Part shown: piece after piece, positions 48,291 through 56,878 of the stretch
How positions within the stretch are numbered: the first letter of the stretch is position 1
Layout: each line of letters starts with the position of its first letter
NCBI RefSeq assembly: GCF_009674765.1
Contig: NZ_WKKF01000007.1
Coordinates: 83,885 to 147,884, forward strand
Source: Metabacillus idriensis
GTDB taxonomy: Bacteria > Bacillota > Bacilli > Bacillales > Bacillaceae
Length of the DNA stretch: 64,000 nt
Reading direction: 5' to 3'
Made by a program: the position numbers and the translations under genes
The notes under the pieces: model-generated
Databases searched by the model: none
What the model saw: only the letters and a program-made list of their open reading frames with translations
What the model was told of the DNA's origin: nothing

Positions 48291-50459
48291 ATGTCAGAGA
48301 AAAAGAAACGAGCGGTTCCGCTTCGCCTTAACATTTTGTTTTTCCTCGTATTTTTAGTATTTTCAGGAATGATCTTAAGGCTTGGAATTGTTCAAATTGT
48401 TTACGGCGAGGATTACCGGAAAGAAGTTGAACGGAATGAGGAAGTGAATATCAGCACTTCAGTTCCGCGGGGAAAAATCTTTGACCGGAACTACAATACA
48501 ATTGTCGATAACAAACCTATTAATGCCATTACATACACCAGGTCAAATTCAACGTCACAAGAAGAACGTTTAGAAGTTGCTGCAAAGCTTGCAAAGATTT
48601 TTGACCAGGACAGAACAAATTCAAAGGAAGACCAGGAGGCATTGGAACAAGAGTTAAAAAAGATTACATTAAGGGATAAAAAAGATTATTGGATTTTAAC
48701 TCGTCCAAAAGAAGCAGAAAAGAAAATTACAAAAGCGGATAGACAAAAAGTTCTTGATGGAGTCAAAAGCGATGATGACCTGTACGATCTTCAGCTTGAT
48801 CGGATAACACAAAAAGATTTGCAGGATATTTCAATAGATGAATTAAAAATACTTGCGATAAAAAGAGAAATGGACAGCGGGTACGCATTAGCTCCCCAAA
48901 TTATTAAAAAAGACAATATTTCAGAGCGGGAATTTGCATATATAAGCGAGCATCTGGAGGACCTGCCCGGCGTGGATATTACAACGGACTGGGAACGCCG
49001 CTACGTTCTAGACAAAACATTAAGAACGCTGATTGGCAGCATCTCTTCGTCAGAAGAAGGAATTCCCCACGATCGTCTGGATTATTACACATCCCGCGAT
49101 TACAGCAGAAATGACCGGGTGGGAAAAAGTTATTTAGAGTATCAATATGAAGATATTCTTCAAGGTCAAAAAGCAAAAGCACGTAACATTACAGATAAAT
49201 CAGGCAAAATTATTGAAACAGAAATTTTATCTGAAGGAAAAAGCGGAAAAGACCTGATTATGACAATCGATGTACAGCTTCAGCAGGAGGTTGAGAAGAT
49301 TATCGAGGAAGAACTGCTTGCTGCTAAGAAAAAATCTGGAACAGCTTTACTTGACCGGGCATTTGTCGTCATGATGGATCCAAGAAATGGCGAAATGCTT
49401 TCAATGGCAGGAAAGCAAATTAAAAAAGATGAGAACGGAAAAATGGTTCTTGAAGATTATGCGTTAGGCGCAATGACAAGCTCATATACAATGGGTTCTG
49501 CAGTTAAAGGAGCCACTGTTCTTTCAGGTTTTGAATCAGGCGTGATCAAACCTGGAACAGTTCAGCTTGATGAACCGTTATATATTAAAGGTTCTCCGCC
49601 TAAAAAATCGTACCGGAACATGGGGAATATTGATGATCTTGAAGCTTTGCAAAGATCATCAAATGTATATATGTTCAAAACAGCGATAGCAATGGCAAAC
49701 GGAAAGTATAGAAGAAACAAATCTTTGCCCCTTGATACGTCAGCTTTTTCTGTGCTCAGAAATTATTACAGTCAATTCGGATTAGGAGTAAAAACAGGTA
49801 TAGACCTTCCTAATGAAGCAACCGGCTTCAAAGGGCAGGACCTGACACCCGGATTATTGCTTGATTTGTCCATAGGGCAGTACGATACGTATACACCGCT
49901 GCAAATGGCACAATACGTTTCAACCATTGCAAATGGCGGATACCGCATGAAGCCTCAAATTGTAAAAGAAATAAGGGAGCCGTCGCCTAAAGACAATCTT
50001 GGTTCCGTTATTCAATCTATAAATCCTGAAGTTTTAAACCGCCTCGATATGAAGAGTGAATACATTGACAGGGTACAGGAAGGCTTCAGGCGTGTAACTC
50101 AGGAGAAGAATGGAACAGCCTACAGTTATTTTTCAGGGGCAGATTATTTTCCTGCAGGTAAAACGGGTACCGCGCAAGCTTTCTACGACGGGCCGAATAA
50201 AGACAAATTCCTATCGCCTACATATAATTTAACACTTACAGGATATGCACCCCATAATAACCCGGAGGTTGCATTCGCTGTAGTAGTGCCATGGGCTTAC
50301 GATGAGGCGAAAAATTCACACCCTATAAATAACCTGATCGGAAGACGGGTCATGGATAAATACTTTGAGCTAAAAAGCGAGCAAAGCAAAGAAGGCATTC
50401 AGGAAGGTGTAGGCCAGCCTGAAAATGCAAGGGTGATAGAAGAGGAAGAAAATGAATAG
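48291..50459 (+). CDS. pbpA: Penicillin-binding protein 2A, class B transpeptidase
   Basis: PbpA cross-links peptidoglycan during rod elongation and spore outgrowth, sharing this role with PbpH in B. subtilis. The 722-residue protein has one N-terminal membrane anchor (about 12-32), a dimerisation/pedestal region beginning [13 protein letters not shown], and the transpeptidase domain with the active serine in [12 protein letters not shown] (SxxK), the SSN motif in LQRSSNVYM and the KTG motif in [11 protein letters not shown]. The ATG at 48291 has AAGGCGG upstream. It is a single gene closed by a terminator ahead of the pst operon. Confidence 0.94.
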   Translation: MSEKKKRAVPLRLNILFFLVFLVFSGMILRLGIVQIVYGEDYRKEVERNEEVNISTSVPRGKIFDRNYNTIVDNKPINAITYTRSNSTSQEERLEVAAKLAKIFDQDRTNSKEDQEALEQELKKITLRDKKDYWILTRPKEAEKKITKADRQKVLDGVKSDDDLYDLQLDRITQKDLQDISIDELKILAIKREMDSGYALAPQIIKKDNISEREFAYISEHLEDLPGVDITTDWERRYVLDKTLRTLIGSISSSEEGIPHDRLDYYTSRDYSRNDRVGKSYLEYQYEDILQGQKAKARNITDKSGKIIETEILSEGKSGKDLIMTIDVQLQQEVEKIIEEELLAAKKKSGTALLDRAFVVMMDPRNGEMLSMAGKQIKKDENGKMVLEDYALGAMTSSYTMGSAVKGATVLSGFESGVIKPGTVQLDEPLYIKGSPPKKSYRNMGNIDDLEALQRSSNVYMFKTAIAMANGKYRRNKSLPLDTSAFSVLRNYYSQFGLGVKTGIDLPNEATGFKGQDLTPGLLLDLSIGQYDTYTPLQMAQYVSTIANGGYRMKPQIVKEIREPSPKDNLGSVIQSINPEVLNRLDMKSEYIDRVQEGFRRVTQEKNGTAYSYFSGADYFPAGKTGTAQAFYDGPNKDKFLSPTYNLTLTGYAPHNNPEVAFAVVVPWAYDEAKNSHPINNLIGRRVMDKYFELKSEQSKEGIQEGVGQPENARVIEEEENE

Positions 50460-50480
50460 AAACTAATATAAATGAAGATA

Positions 50481-50512
50481 ATAAAAGCACTCTGGATAGA
50501 GTGCTTTTTATT
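50481..50512 (+). terminator. Rho-independent terminator after pbpA
   Basis: An 11-bp stem (AAAAGCACTCT / AGAGTGCTTTT) with a GGAT loop and trailing T residues. Confidence 0.9.
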
Positions 50513-50555
50513 ATGCTTTAGATATTCTACAAAACGCGACAGAATTATTCATGCA

Positions 50556-50594
50556 TTTACAAAACCTTAACATTCGATTAAAACCATGTTAACA
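50556..50594 (+). promoter_or_regulatory. PhoP box of the pst operon
   Basis: Four hexamers begin every 11 bases: TTTACA (50556), TTAACA (50567), TTAAAA (50578) and TTAACA (50589). This matches the PhoP~P binding pattern of four TT[A/C/T]ACA repeats. A possible -10 (TATTGT, 50604) follows about 10 bases later, with no -35, as is usual for PhoP-activated promoters. Strong evidence that the operon is induced by phosphate limitation. Confidence 0.88.
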
Positions 50595-50656
50595 CTTTAG
50601 CGTTATTGTATTACTTGTAGGACAAAAACACCACTTTGTAGGGGGAATTAAGAAAT

Positions 50657-51631
50657 ATGAAAAGCTTCAAATTTTTAGCCATGACAATTATGATTTCATC
50701 ATTGCTTGCATTCGCAGCAGCTTGTGGAAATGGTGAAAGTAAAGAAGGAAACGGTTCTGAAGCCGGTACTTCTGAAGAAGCAGCTCAATTAGAAGGTGAA
50801 GTTGGAATCGACGGATCATCAACTGTTGCTCCTATCGGTGAAGCAGTATCTGAAGAATTCGCTATGGATAACAAAGATGTTAAAGCTCCTATTGGCGTAT
50901 CAGGAACTGGCGGCGGCTTTGAAAAATTCGTAGCTGGTGAAACAGATATTTCTCAAGCATCACGTCCAATTAAAGATGAAGAAGCTCAAGCGGCGAAAGA
51001 AGCTGGAATTGAATATACAGAATTACAAGTAGCATTTGACGGTTTATCAGTAGTAGTTAATAAAGAAAATGACTTCATTAAAGAATTAACTGTAGAAGAC
51101 TTGAAAAAGATCTGGGTTGAAGACGGCAAAGAAAAGAAATGGTCTGATATTAATCCTAAATGGCCGGATGAAACAATCAAACTTTTCTCACCTGGAACTG
51201 ACTCAGGAACTTATGATTATTTCAACGAAGTAATTCTTGAAGATGAAGCAGTAGCTAAGCAGGCAACACTTTCTGAAGATGACAACGTTCTTGTAAAAGG
51301 CGTACAAAGCGATAAAACAGCAATGGGCTTCTTCGGATATGCTTATTACTTAGAAAATAAAGACACTCTAAAAGTTGTTCCTATCGTAAATGAAGAGGGA
51401 AAAGCTGTTGAACCAACTAACGAAACAGTTGAGTCTGGAGATTACAACCCGCTATCACGCCCGCTTTACATCTATGTAAATAACGCAGCAATGAAAGAAA
51501 AGCCTCAAGTTGCTGAGTATGTAAAATTCTACATGGAAAACGCTGGCGCATTAGCTGAAGAAGTTGGCTATGTAAGCCTTCCAGAAGATAAATACAAAGA
51601 ACAGCTTGAAACAATCGAAGGTTTAAAATAA
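50657..51631 (+). CDS. pstS: Phosphate-binding lipoprotein PstS
   Basis: PstS captures phosphate outside the cell and delivers it to the PstCAB importer. The 324-residue protein has a lipoprotein signal (positively charged start, hydrophobic core, cysteine in FAAACGNGE at about residue 23), an acidic linker, and the phosphate-binding loops [30 protein letters not shown] and [11 protein letters not shown]. The ATG at 50657 has GTAGGGGG upstream. It leads the pst operon and lies directly downstream of the PhoP box. Confidence 0.96.
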   Translation: MKSFKFLAMTIMISSLLAFAAACGNGESKEGNGSEAGTSEEAAQLEGEVGIDGSSTVAPIGEAVSEEFAMDNKDVKAPIGVSGTGGGFEKFVAGETDISQASRPIKDEEAQAAKEAGIEYTELQVAFDGLSVVVNKENDFIKELTVEDLKKIWVEDGKEKKWSDINPKWPDETIKLFSPGTDSGTYDYFNEVILEDEAVAKQATLSEDDNVLVKGVQSDKTAMGFFGYAYYLENKDTLKVVPIVNEEGKAVEPTNETVESGDYNPLSRPLYIYVNNAAMKEKPQVAEYVKFYMENAGALAEEVGYVSLPEDKYKEQLETIEGLK

Positions 51632-51703
51632 TTTCAAAATCTAATAGATGAGAAGCATAACTGCTTCTCATCTTCCCATGTTTTGGAAAGGGGTTTTCAC
51701 AAT

Positions 51704-52645
51704 ATGGCAACACAAACAAGCCAGTCTGTCAGTGAAATGATAAGAGAGAAAAAGGAAAAAAGATCCTGGTTAAGATATATAGAGAAGATCGTTCCTGCAT
51801 TTCTGCTGCTGACAGCTATTATATCTGTACTTACAACGGTTGGAATTTTATTTACGCTCATAGTTGAGACATTTACGTTCTTCAGCAAAGTTTCATTTAT
51901 GGATTTTATTACACAAAGAGAATGGTATCCATTCTTTGAAAGCGATCCTTCTTACGGAATTATTACATTAGTATCAGGTACGCTTCTCGTTGCATTTATT
52001 GCTATGCTGGTTGCATTGCCTATAGGCCTTGCTTCTGCTATTTATTTGAGTGAGTATGCTTCAGACCGCGTCAGAAGAATTATCAAACCGATATTAGAAG
52101 TGCTGGCAGGAATCCCTACAATTGTATATGGTTTCTTTGCACTTTCATTTGTAACACCATTGCTGCAATCCATCATCCCGGACTTAGGATTTTTTAATGC
52201 ACTTAGTCCCGGCATTGTTGTAGGTATCATGATTATTCCTATGATTGCATCCCTATCAGAAGATGCGATGACTTCTGTTCCTAAATCAATGCGAGAAGGT
52301 GCTCTTGCACTTGGCTCTACGAAATTTGAAGTGGCAATGAAAGTTGTCTTGCCTGCAGCTGTGTCAGGTGTAGTTGCATCATTTGTTTTAGCTATTTCAA
52401 GAGCGATCGGAGAAACGATGATCGTAACTCTTGCGGGGGGAGCTACTCCAAAGCTTACATTTGATCCGACTGAATCAATTCAGACAATGACAGCATATAT
52501 TGTACAAGTAAGTTCAGGTGATGCAGGATATGGAACAACAATTTACTATAGTATTTATGCTGTAGGTATGACGCTGTTCATCTTCACACTGCTGATGAAT
52601 TTATTCGCACAGTTCATTTCTCGTCGCTTTAGGGAGGAATATTAA
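51704..52645 (+). CDS. pstC: Phosphate ABC transporter permease PstC
   Basis: PstC is one of the two membrane subunits of the high-affinity phosphate importer. The 313-residue protein has a charged cytosolic start, six membrane helices and the EAA-type loop ALALGSTKFEVAMKVVLPAA near residue 208, which contacts PstB. The family motif PIGLASAIYLSEYAS is present. The ATG at 51704 follows GGAAAGGGG; an in-frame ATG at 51683 lies before it. pstA starts one base after the stop. Confidence 0.95.
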   Translation: MATQTSQSVSEMIREKKEKRSWLRYIEKIVPAFLLLTAIISVLTTVGILFTLIVETFTFFSKVSFMDFITQREWYPFFESDPSYGIITLVSGTLLVAFIAMLVALPIGLASAIYLSEYASDRVRRIIKPILEVLAGIPTIVYGFFALSFVTPLLQSIIPDLGFFNALSPGIVVGIMIIPMIASLSEDAMTSVPKSMREGALALGSTKFEVAMKVVLPAAVSGVVASFVLAISRAIGETMIVTLAGGATPKLTFDPTESIQTMTAYIVQVSSGDAGYGTTIYYSIYAVGMTLFIFTLLMNLFAQFISRRFREEY

Positions 52646-52646
52646 T

Positions 52647-53525
52647 ATGAACTACATCAATAAAGATAAAGTCGCTAAAAAAATGTCAAGCAGGCTGGCC
52701 GTTAACGGTATTTACAAAGGCATTTTCTTATTGGCTACAAGTTTTGCACTGGTCGTGCTTGCGATCCTTTTATATCGGATATTCACTCAAGGATTTAGTT
52801 ATATAACTCCAGAATTCTTTCAAAACTTTGCATCAAGAAGACCATCTGCATCCGGAATTAAAGCCGCACTTGTCGGGTCATTGTGGGTAATGGCAGTTGT
52901 TATCCCGGTTGGTTTAATTCTTGGAGTTGGAACAGCGTTATATTTGGAAGAATACGCCAAGAAGAATAGATTCACAAATTTTCTGCAAATCAATATTGCT
53001 AACCTGGCAGGAGTTCCATCTATCGTTTTTGGCCTTTTGGGGTTAACAGTATTCGTTCGATTTTTTGATCTTGGAAGAAGTATTTTAGCAGGCGGATTTA
53101 CAATGGCGCTGCTCGTCCTTCCAGTCATTGTTGTTGCATCACAGGAAGCAATCAAGGCTGTTCCGAAAGAAATGCGTGAAGCGTCATTTGGAATGGGGGC
53201 TACAAAGTGGCAAACGATACGTCAAGTGGTTTTGCCAGCTGCTGTACCAGGTATATTAACAGGGAGCATCCTTGCTTTCTCAAGGGCAATTGGTGAAACA
53301 GCGCCATTGCTTGTAGTTGGAGCTTTTGCGTTTGTAAACTACCTGCCTGCAAATGTTATGAGTACATTTACAGTAATGCCAATACAAATTTTCAACTGGG
53401 CTTCAAGACCTCAGGCTGATTTTCAGGATGTAGCTGCTGCAGGTATCATTGTTTTGTTCATTTTCTTGATTGTCATGAACTCAGTTGCAATTCTCATTCG
53501 TAATAAATTCCAAAAAAATTATTAA
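52647..53525 (+). CDS. pstA: Phosphate ABC transporter permease PstA
   Basis: PstA is the second membrane subunit of the phosphate importer. The 292-residue protein has six helices, the VGTALYLEEYAKKNRF motif, and the EAA-type loop ASFGMGATKWQTIRQVVLPAA near residue 180. The ATG at 52647 follows AGGGAGGA within the end of pstC. pstB follows after 35 bases. Confidence 0.95.
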   Translation: MNYINKDKVAKKMSSRLAVNGIYKGIFLLATSFALVVLAILLYRIFTQGFSYITPEFFQNFASRRPSASGIKAALVGSLWVMAVVIPVGLILGVGTALYLEEYAKKNRFTNFLQINIANLAGVPSIVFGLLGLTVFVRFFDLGRSILAGGFTMALLVLPVIVVASQEAIKAVPKEMREASFGMGATKWQTIRQVVLPAAVPGILTGSILAFSRAIGETAPLLVVGAFAFVNYLPANVMSTFTVMPIQIFNWASRPQADFQDVAAAGIIVLFIFLIVMNSVAILIRNKFQKNY

Positions 53526-53560
53526 GAAAGCTTTGAAAAGGATGAAGGAGGTTTCACACG

Positions 53561-54385
53561 ATGGAAATGACAAAAGTTGTGAAAGAGCGCAAGGAAAACG
53601 AAGAAATTGATACGATTGCTAAAATAGAAAAAAGCATCGTTTACAAAACAGATAATCTCAACCTGTGGTACGGGAATGATCAGGCATTAAAAAATATTGA
53701 CCTGGACATTTATGAAAATGAAGTCACGGCGATTATCGGACCGTCCGGCTGCGGAAAGTCCACTTACATTAAAACCCTAAACCGCATGGTAGAGCTGATC
53801 CCTACGGTTCGCACATCCGGAAAAATTATCTACCGCGGGAAAAATATTTTTGATAAAGGCTATGGAGTAGAAGATTTGCGCACGCGAGTCGGCATGGTGT
53901 TCCAAAAACCAAATCCTTTTCCAAAATCCATTTATGACAATGTTGCATACGGACCAAGAATTCATGGGATCCGAGATAAAAAGACTCTTGATGCGATCGT
54001 TGAAAAGAGTTTAAAAGGTGCTGCCATCTGGGACGAAGTAAAGGACCGTCTTAAAGAAAATGCTTTTGGTTTATCAGGCGGTCAGCAGCAGCGTCTATGC
54101 ATCGCCCGCTGTCTTGCAATTGAGCCTGATGTTATCTTAATGGATGAGCCTACATCTGCTCTTGACCCAATTTCAACGTTGAAAGTGGAAGAGCTTGTTC
54201 AGGAATTAAAAAAACAGTACAGTATCGTAATCGTTACTCACAACATGCAGCAGGCTGCACGTATTTCTGACCGGACAGCGTTCTTCCTGAACGGTGAAGT
54301 TGTTGAGTATTCAGAAACAGACCGCTTGTTCTCGAATCCTTCAGATAAACGTACAGAAGATTACATTACTGGACGTTTCGGATAA
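53561..54385 (+). CDS. pstB: Phosphate ABC transporter ATP-binding protein PstB
   Basis: PstB is the ATPase of the phosphate importer. The 274-residue protein has an N-terminal extension of about 30 residues, Walker [18 protein letters not shown] (about 58-74), the Q-loop [17 protein letters not shown], the signature [15 protein letters not shown], Walker [15 protein letters not shown] and the switch VTHNMQQA. The ATG at 53561 follows GAAGGAGG. Only one pstB is present here, where B. subtilis has two. Downstream there is a hairpin and a repeat before phoU. Confidence 0.97.
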   Translation: MEMTKVVKERKENEEIDTIAKIEKSIVYKTDNLNLWYGNDQALKNIDLDIYENEVTAIIGPSGCGKSTYIKTLNRMVELIPTVRTSGKIIYRGKNIFDKGYGVEDLRTRVGMVFQKPNPFPKSIYDNVAYGPRIHGIRDKKTLDAIVEKSLKGAAIWDEVKDRLKENAFGLSGGQQQRLCIARCLAIEPDVILMDEPTSALDPISTLKVEELVQELKKQYSIVIVTHNMQQAARISDRTAFFLNGEVVEYSETDRLFSNPSDKRTEDYITGRFG

Positions 54386-54398
54386 TGTTTAAATCAAT

Positions 54399-54429
54399 AA
54401 GTCGTGCATATGAAAAATTGCACGGCTTA
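54399..54429 (+). terminator. Weak hairpin after pstB
   Basis: A 10-bp stem (AAGTCGTGCA / TGCACGGCTT, G-U pair) has no real T run. It may stabilise the pst mRNA 3' end or allow partial read-through to phoU. Confidence 0.5.
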
Positions 54430-54515
54430 TTCCCATATCAATAAACGATTAATTATTATTAAAGGACCTTTTCGTAAACTTTGTGCTTTTAGAGTAAATG
54501 TTTAAAACCTTAAGT

Positions 54516-54646
54516 GGATTGTAGCGGAAGGAATTTGACTCCTGCGGGAAATAAGAGGGAAATGGGAGACCCCGCAGGCAAAAGCCGAGGAGGCTCCCAC
54601 CCTCCCCGCGGAAAGCAAGTTCCTGCAGCGGAAAGCAACGGCCAAC
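54516..54646 (+). repeat. Structured intergenic repeat, family C copy 1
   Basis: About 130 bases from GGATTGTAGCGGAAGGAATT to GCGGAAAGCAACGGCCAAC, with no open frame. Internal inverted repeats are CCTGCGGG with CCCGCAGG (54541-54548, 54571-54578) and TGGGAG with CTCCCA (54563-54568, 54594-54599). A second copy in reverse orientation lies at 63868-63956. Its GC content stands out from the surroundings. Similar GCGGAAGG...GCGGAAAGC elements are, from memory, frequent in Bacillaceae, without a name I can give. Confidence 0.85.
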
Positions 54647-54720
54647 ATTATAATTAAAAACAACAATTGATGCGAAAACAGCCTTATTAAAAAACAGATA
54701 AAATGTGGAGGTAACTAAAC

Positions 54721-55380
54721 ATGGTGGTTAGAGAGAAATTTGAATACGATTTAAAAATCCTGCGTGATCGATTAAATGAAATTGCACAGCTTACTGAAAA
54801 GGCTTTATTAGAAGCGATCCAGGCACTTGAAACGAAAAATGTAGAAGCAGCACTGGAAATCATTGAAAACGATGAGCGCATTGATGATTTAGATGAGGAA
54901 ATCAACGATTTGGCAATCCTTCTTATTGCAAAACAGCAGCCGGTTGCCATTGATTTAAGGCGGATTATCGTTGCCATTAAAATCTCTAATGATGTTGAAA
55001 GAATGGCTGACTTTGCCGTGAATATCGCTAAATCAACGATTCGTATCGGTGATGAGCCATTATTCAAACCGATTGAAACAATCAAAAAAATGCATGCGCT
55101 TGCTGTTGAAATGCTTTCACTATCTGTAAAGGCATTTAACGATGAAGATGTCTTATTAGCTAAGAGAGTTGCTGATATGGACGATCAAGTAGATGATTTT
55201 TACGGACAAACGATTAGAGAGCTTTTGGAAATTATGCCGGAGCGCAAAGAGCTTATGCAGCAGATTACTCAATTAATGTTTGTATGCAGATATATTGAGC
55301 GTACTGCGGATCATGCAACAAATATTTCTGAAAGTGTCCTATATCTTGTTAAAGGCAGAAGATATGATTTAAATGCATAA
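54721..55380 (+). CDS. phoU: Phosphate signalling protein PhoU
   Basis: PhoU links the Pst transporter to the PhoR/PhoP system and prevents phosphate-replete signalling. The 219-residue protein is all-helical with two repeated PhoU motifs: RRIIVAIKISNDVERMADFA (about 80) and the later VCRYIERTADHATNISESVLY. The ATG at 54721 follows GTGGAGG. It is on the same strand as pstSCAB but separated by 336 bases holding a weak hairpin and a family C repeat, so it may have its own promoter. Confidence 0.95.
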   Translation: MVVREKFEYDLKILRDRLNEIAQLTEKALLEAIQALETKNVEAALEIIENDERIDDLDEEINDLAILLIAKQQPVAIDLRRIIVAIKISNDVERMADFAVNIAKSTIRIGDEPLFKPIETIKKMHALAVEMLSLSVKAFNDEDVLLAKRVADMDDQVDDFYGQTIRELLEIMPERKELMQQITQLMFVCRYIERTADHATNISESVLYLVKGRRYDLNA

Positions 55381-55426
55381 ACATAAAAAGAGCTTGTCAC
55401 TCAGGAGTGACAAGCTCTTTTTATGT
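55381..55426. terminator. Long bidirectional terminator after phoU
   Basis: A perfect 22-bp inverted repeat (ACATAAAAAGAGCTTGTCACTC and its complement) with only two bases between the arms. Its right end touches the stop codon of the convergent gene. It is the longest perfect terminator stem in the window. Confidence 0.93.
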
Positions 55427-55902
55427 TATTTTACAAGGACATTGACAATTTCGCTGAAGGACATGCCTTTAGTAAGTTCAAATGTTCCCATACGAACCTT
55501 CGTATGATAATTTCCGTTAATGACAAATTCATTAAAATCCTTTGCAGAGGCAATGACGCCTTCTTGCTCCAGGATGTCAGAAACATCACCTGTATTCATT
55601 CCCTCTACAATTTTTAATGTGTATTTTTCATTTTGCGGCTTTTCTTCAGGCGGGGCCTCGGCTTGCTTTTGTTTTTCAATCAATGCAGTTTCTTTAAAGG
55701 CGATTAGCTCGTCATATTCTTTCGTGTCGATAGCCGTCTGGCCCTTTTTAATTAGGTATTCTTTTATATCATTTTCAGTCACTTCTTTGCTCACAACAGC
55801 AGCTGTTTTTTCATTGGTTTCTCCCATGAAATATGTAGCGGCAAGTACAGATGTAGACAAAATCATTCCAGCTGCGAATGATTGAAATCCTTTTTTGCTC
55901 AT
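55426..55902 (-). CDS. MltG/YceG-like small membrane protein
   Basis: The 158-residue product has an N-terminal membrane anchor (about 5-25), a charged middle and a C-terminal domain with YTLKIVEGMNTGDVSDILEQ, GVIASAKDFNEF and RMGTFELTKGMSFSEIV. This resembles the LysM-like N-terminal part of endolytic transglycosylase MltG (YceG/YrrL), but the catalytic domain is absent, so it is probably not an enzyme. ATG at 55902; it overlaps the previous gene of its operon by four bases. Function unknown, perhaps a cell-wall role. Confidence 0.65.
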   Translation of the reverse strand: MSKKGFQSFAAGMILSTSVLAATYFMGETNEKTAAVVSKEVTENDIKEYLIKKGQTAIDTKEYDELIAFKETALIEKQKQAEAPPEEKPQNEKYTLKIVEGMNTGDVSDILEQEGVIASAKDFNEFVINGNYHTKVRMGTFELTKGMSFSEIVNVLVK

Positions 55903-56246
55903 GTTAAGACCCTCTCATTCTTTCTAAGAATGGCTCCGATCTCTTTTTCGCTTAAGTATTCAGATCTTGCAATTGCTTCAGTGGATAAGCCTTGATTATG
56001 TTTCAAAATGATGCGCTGCAGGGTCTGAGGGTCGATTGAATCATTATCAGTAACCTCTAAATCATTTTGAAGAATTTCTTCTTCCAGCACTCTGACCTTT
56101 TTCTTCAGCTTATATATCTCTTGCATCGAAGAAACAGACAGGTGTTCAACTTCCTGTTCAATTTCTTTTACATGGTCTCTTTGAAAGAATGAGACGCCAA
56201 TTAAAAGAATACTGACTACAAACAGGGCAATGATCATAATCTCCAT
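55899..56246 (-). CDS. Small membrane protein with coiled coil and HTH-like tail
   Basis: The 115-residue product has a membrane helix at the N terminus (MIIALFVVSILLIGVSFF), a coiled-coil middle (KEIEQEVEHLSVSSMQEIYK and so on) and a C-terminal helix-turn-helix-like stretch ILKHNQGLSTEAIARSEYLS. This layout is like SwrB/DUF6115 proteins, but I cannot assign it firmly. It overlaps the MltG-like gene by four bases (ATGA type), so both are translated together. ATG at 56246 with AGAAGGTG upstream on its strand. Confidence 0.6.
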   Translation of the reverse strand: MEIMIIALFVVSILLIGVSFFQRDHVKEIEQEVEHLSVSSMQEIYKLKKKVRVLEEEILQNDLEVTDNDSIDPQTLQRIILKHNQGLSTEAIARSEYLSEKEIGAILRKNERVLT

Positions 56247-56407
56247 ATTTATTCACCTTCTAATATTTTTTCCCTTTTTCTTTATATCATAGATTTCATA
56301 CATTCTAAAGCGGAATATGCAATTTGTCGAAAAATGTCTTAATTCAAGCGATTTTCTCATAGAATAATCTTATGTCATAATAATAGCAGCAATTTATTAG
56401 GAAAGGG

Positions 56408-56863
56408 ATGAAAATCCTGGAACATCTACCTTCAATGAATCAATTAAACCACCTTCATGGGGATGCAATGACCCTATTAATGAGAACTCCATCCATGTTG
56501 TTTTTACAATGGAATATTGGAAGAAAAACGGAAATGGCGCTCTCAATCATTTGCAGCGAGGAGTATACTTCACTAAAAAAAACAATAAGGTTTTATCAAA
56601 AGAAGAAAAACTCTCTTTACTTTAAAGATTTTAGGATCTCAGATCACCATTCACACCTTTTTATAGAAGGCATAGGATCAGATGCCGGATATTATGCAGA
56701 ATTGATTCTTCATACATCGGAAAATAGTACACTGACTGTTCTGAAGTCAAATGAATTAATAGTAACTTATACAAATGACAGTCAGATTGATTGGAAAGCC
56801 TATAAAGACGAACCTGATTCGTGGGAAAAGCAATTCTCAGCATATACGGTATACGACAAATAG
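56408..56863 (+). CDS. DUF4912 domain protein
   Basis: The 151-residue product carries the LLMRTPSMLFLQWNI stretch and a following beta-rich fold with YFKDFRISDHHSHLFIEGI, YYAELIL and WKAYKDEPDS. This fits DUF4912, a domain usually found next to GH57 branching-type enzymes, as here. A glucan-binding role is sometimes assumed; it is not shown. The ATG at 56408 lies very close to AGGAAAGGG, so the start is a little uncertain. The GH57-GT4 gene begins 15 bases after its stop. Confidence 0.65.
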   Translation: MKILEHLPSMNQLNHLHGDAMTLLMRTPSMLFLQWNIGRKTEMALSIICSEEYTSLKKTIRFYQKKKNSLYFKDFRISDHHSHLFIEGIGSDAGYYAELILHTSENSTLTVLKSNELIVTYTNDSQIDWKAYKDEPDSWEKQFSAYTVYDK

Positions 56864-56878
56864 AAGGGGTATGAGCAC

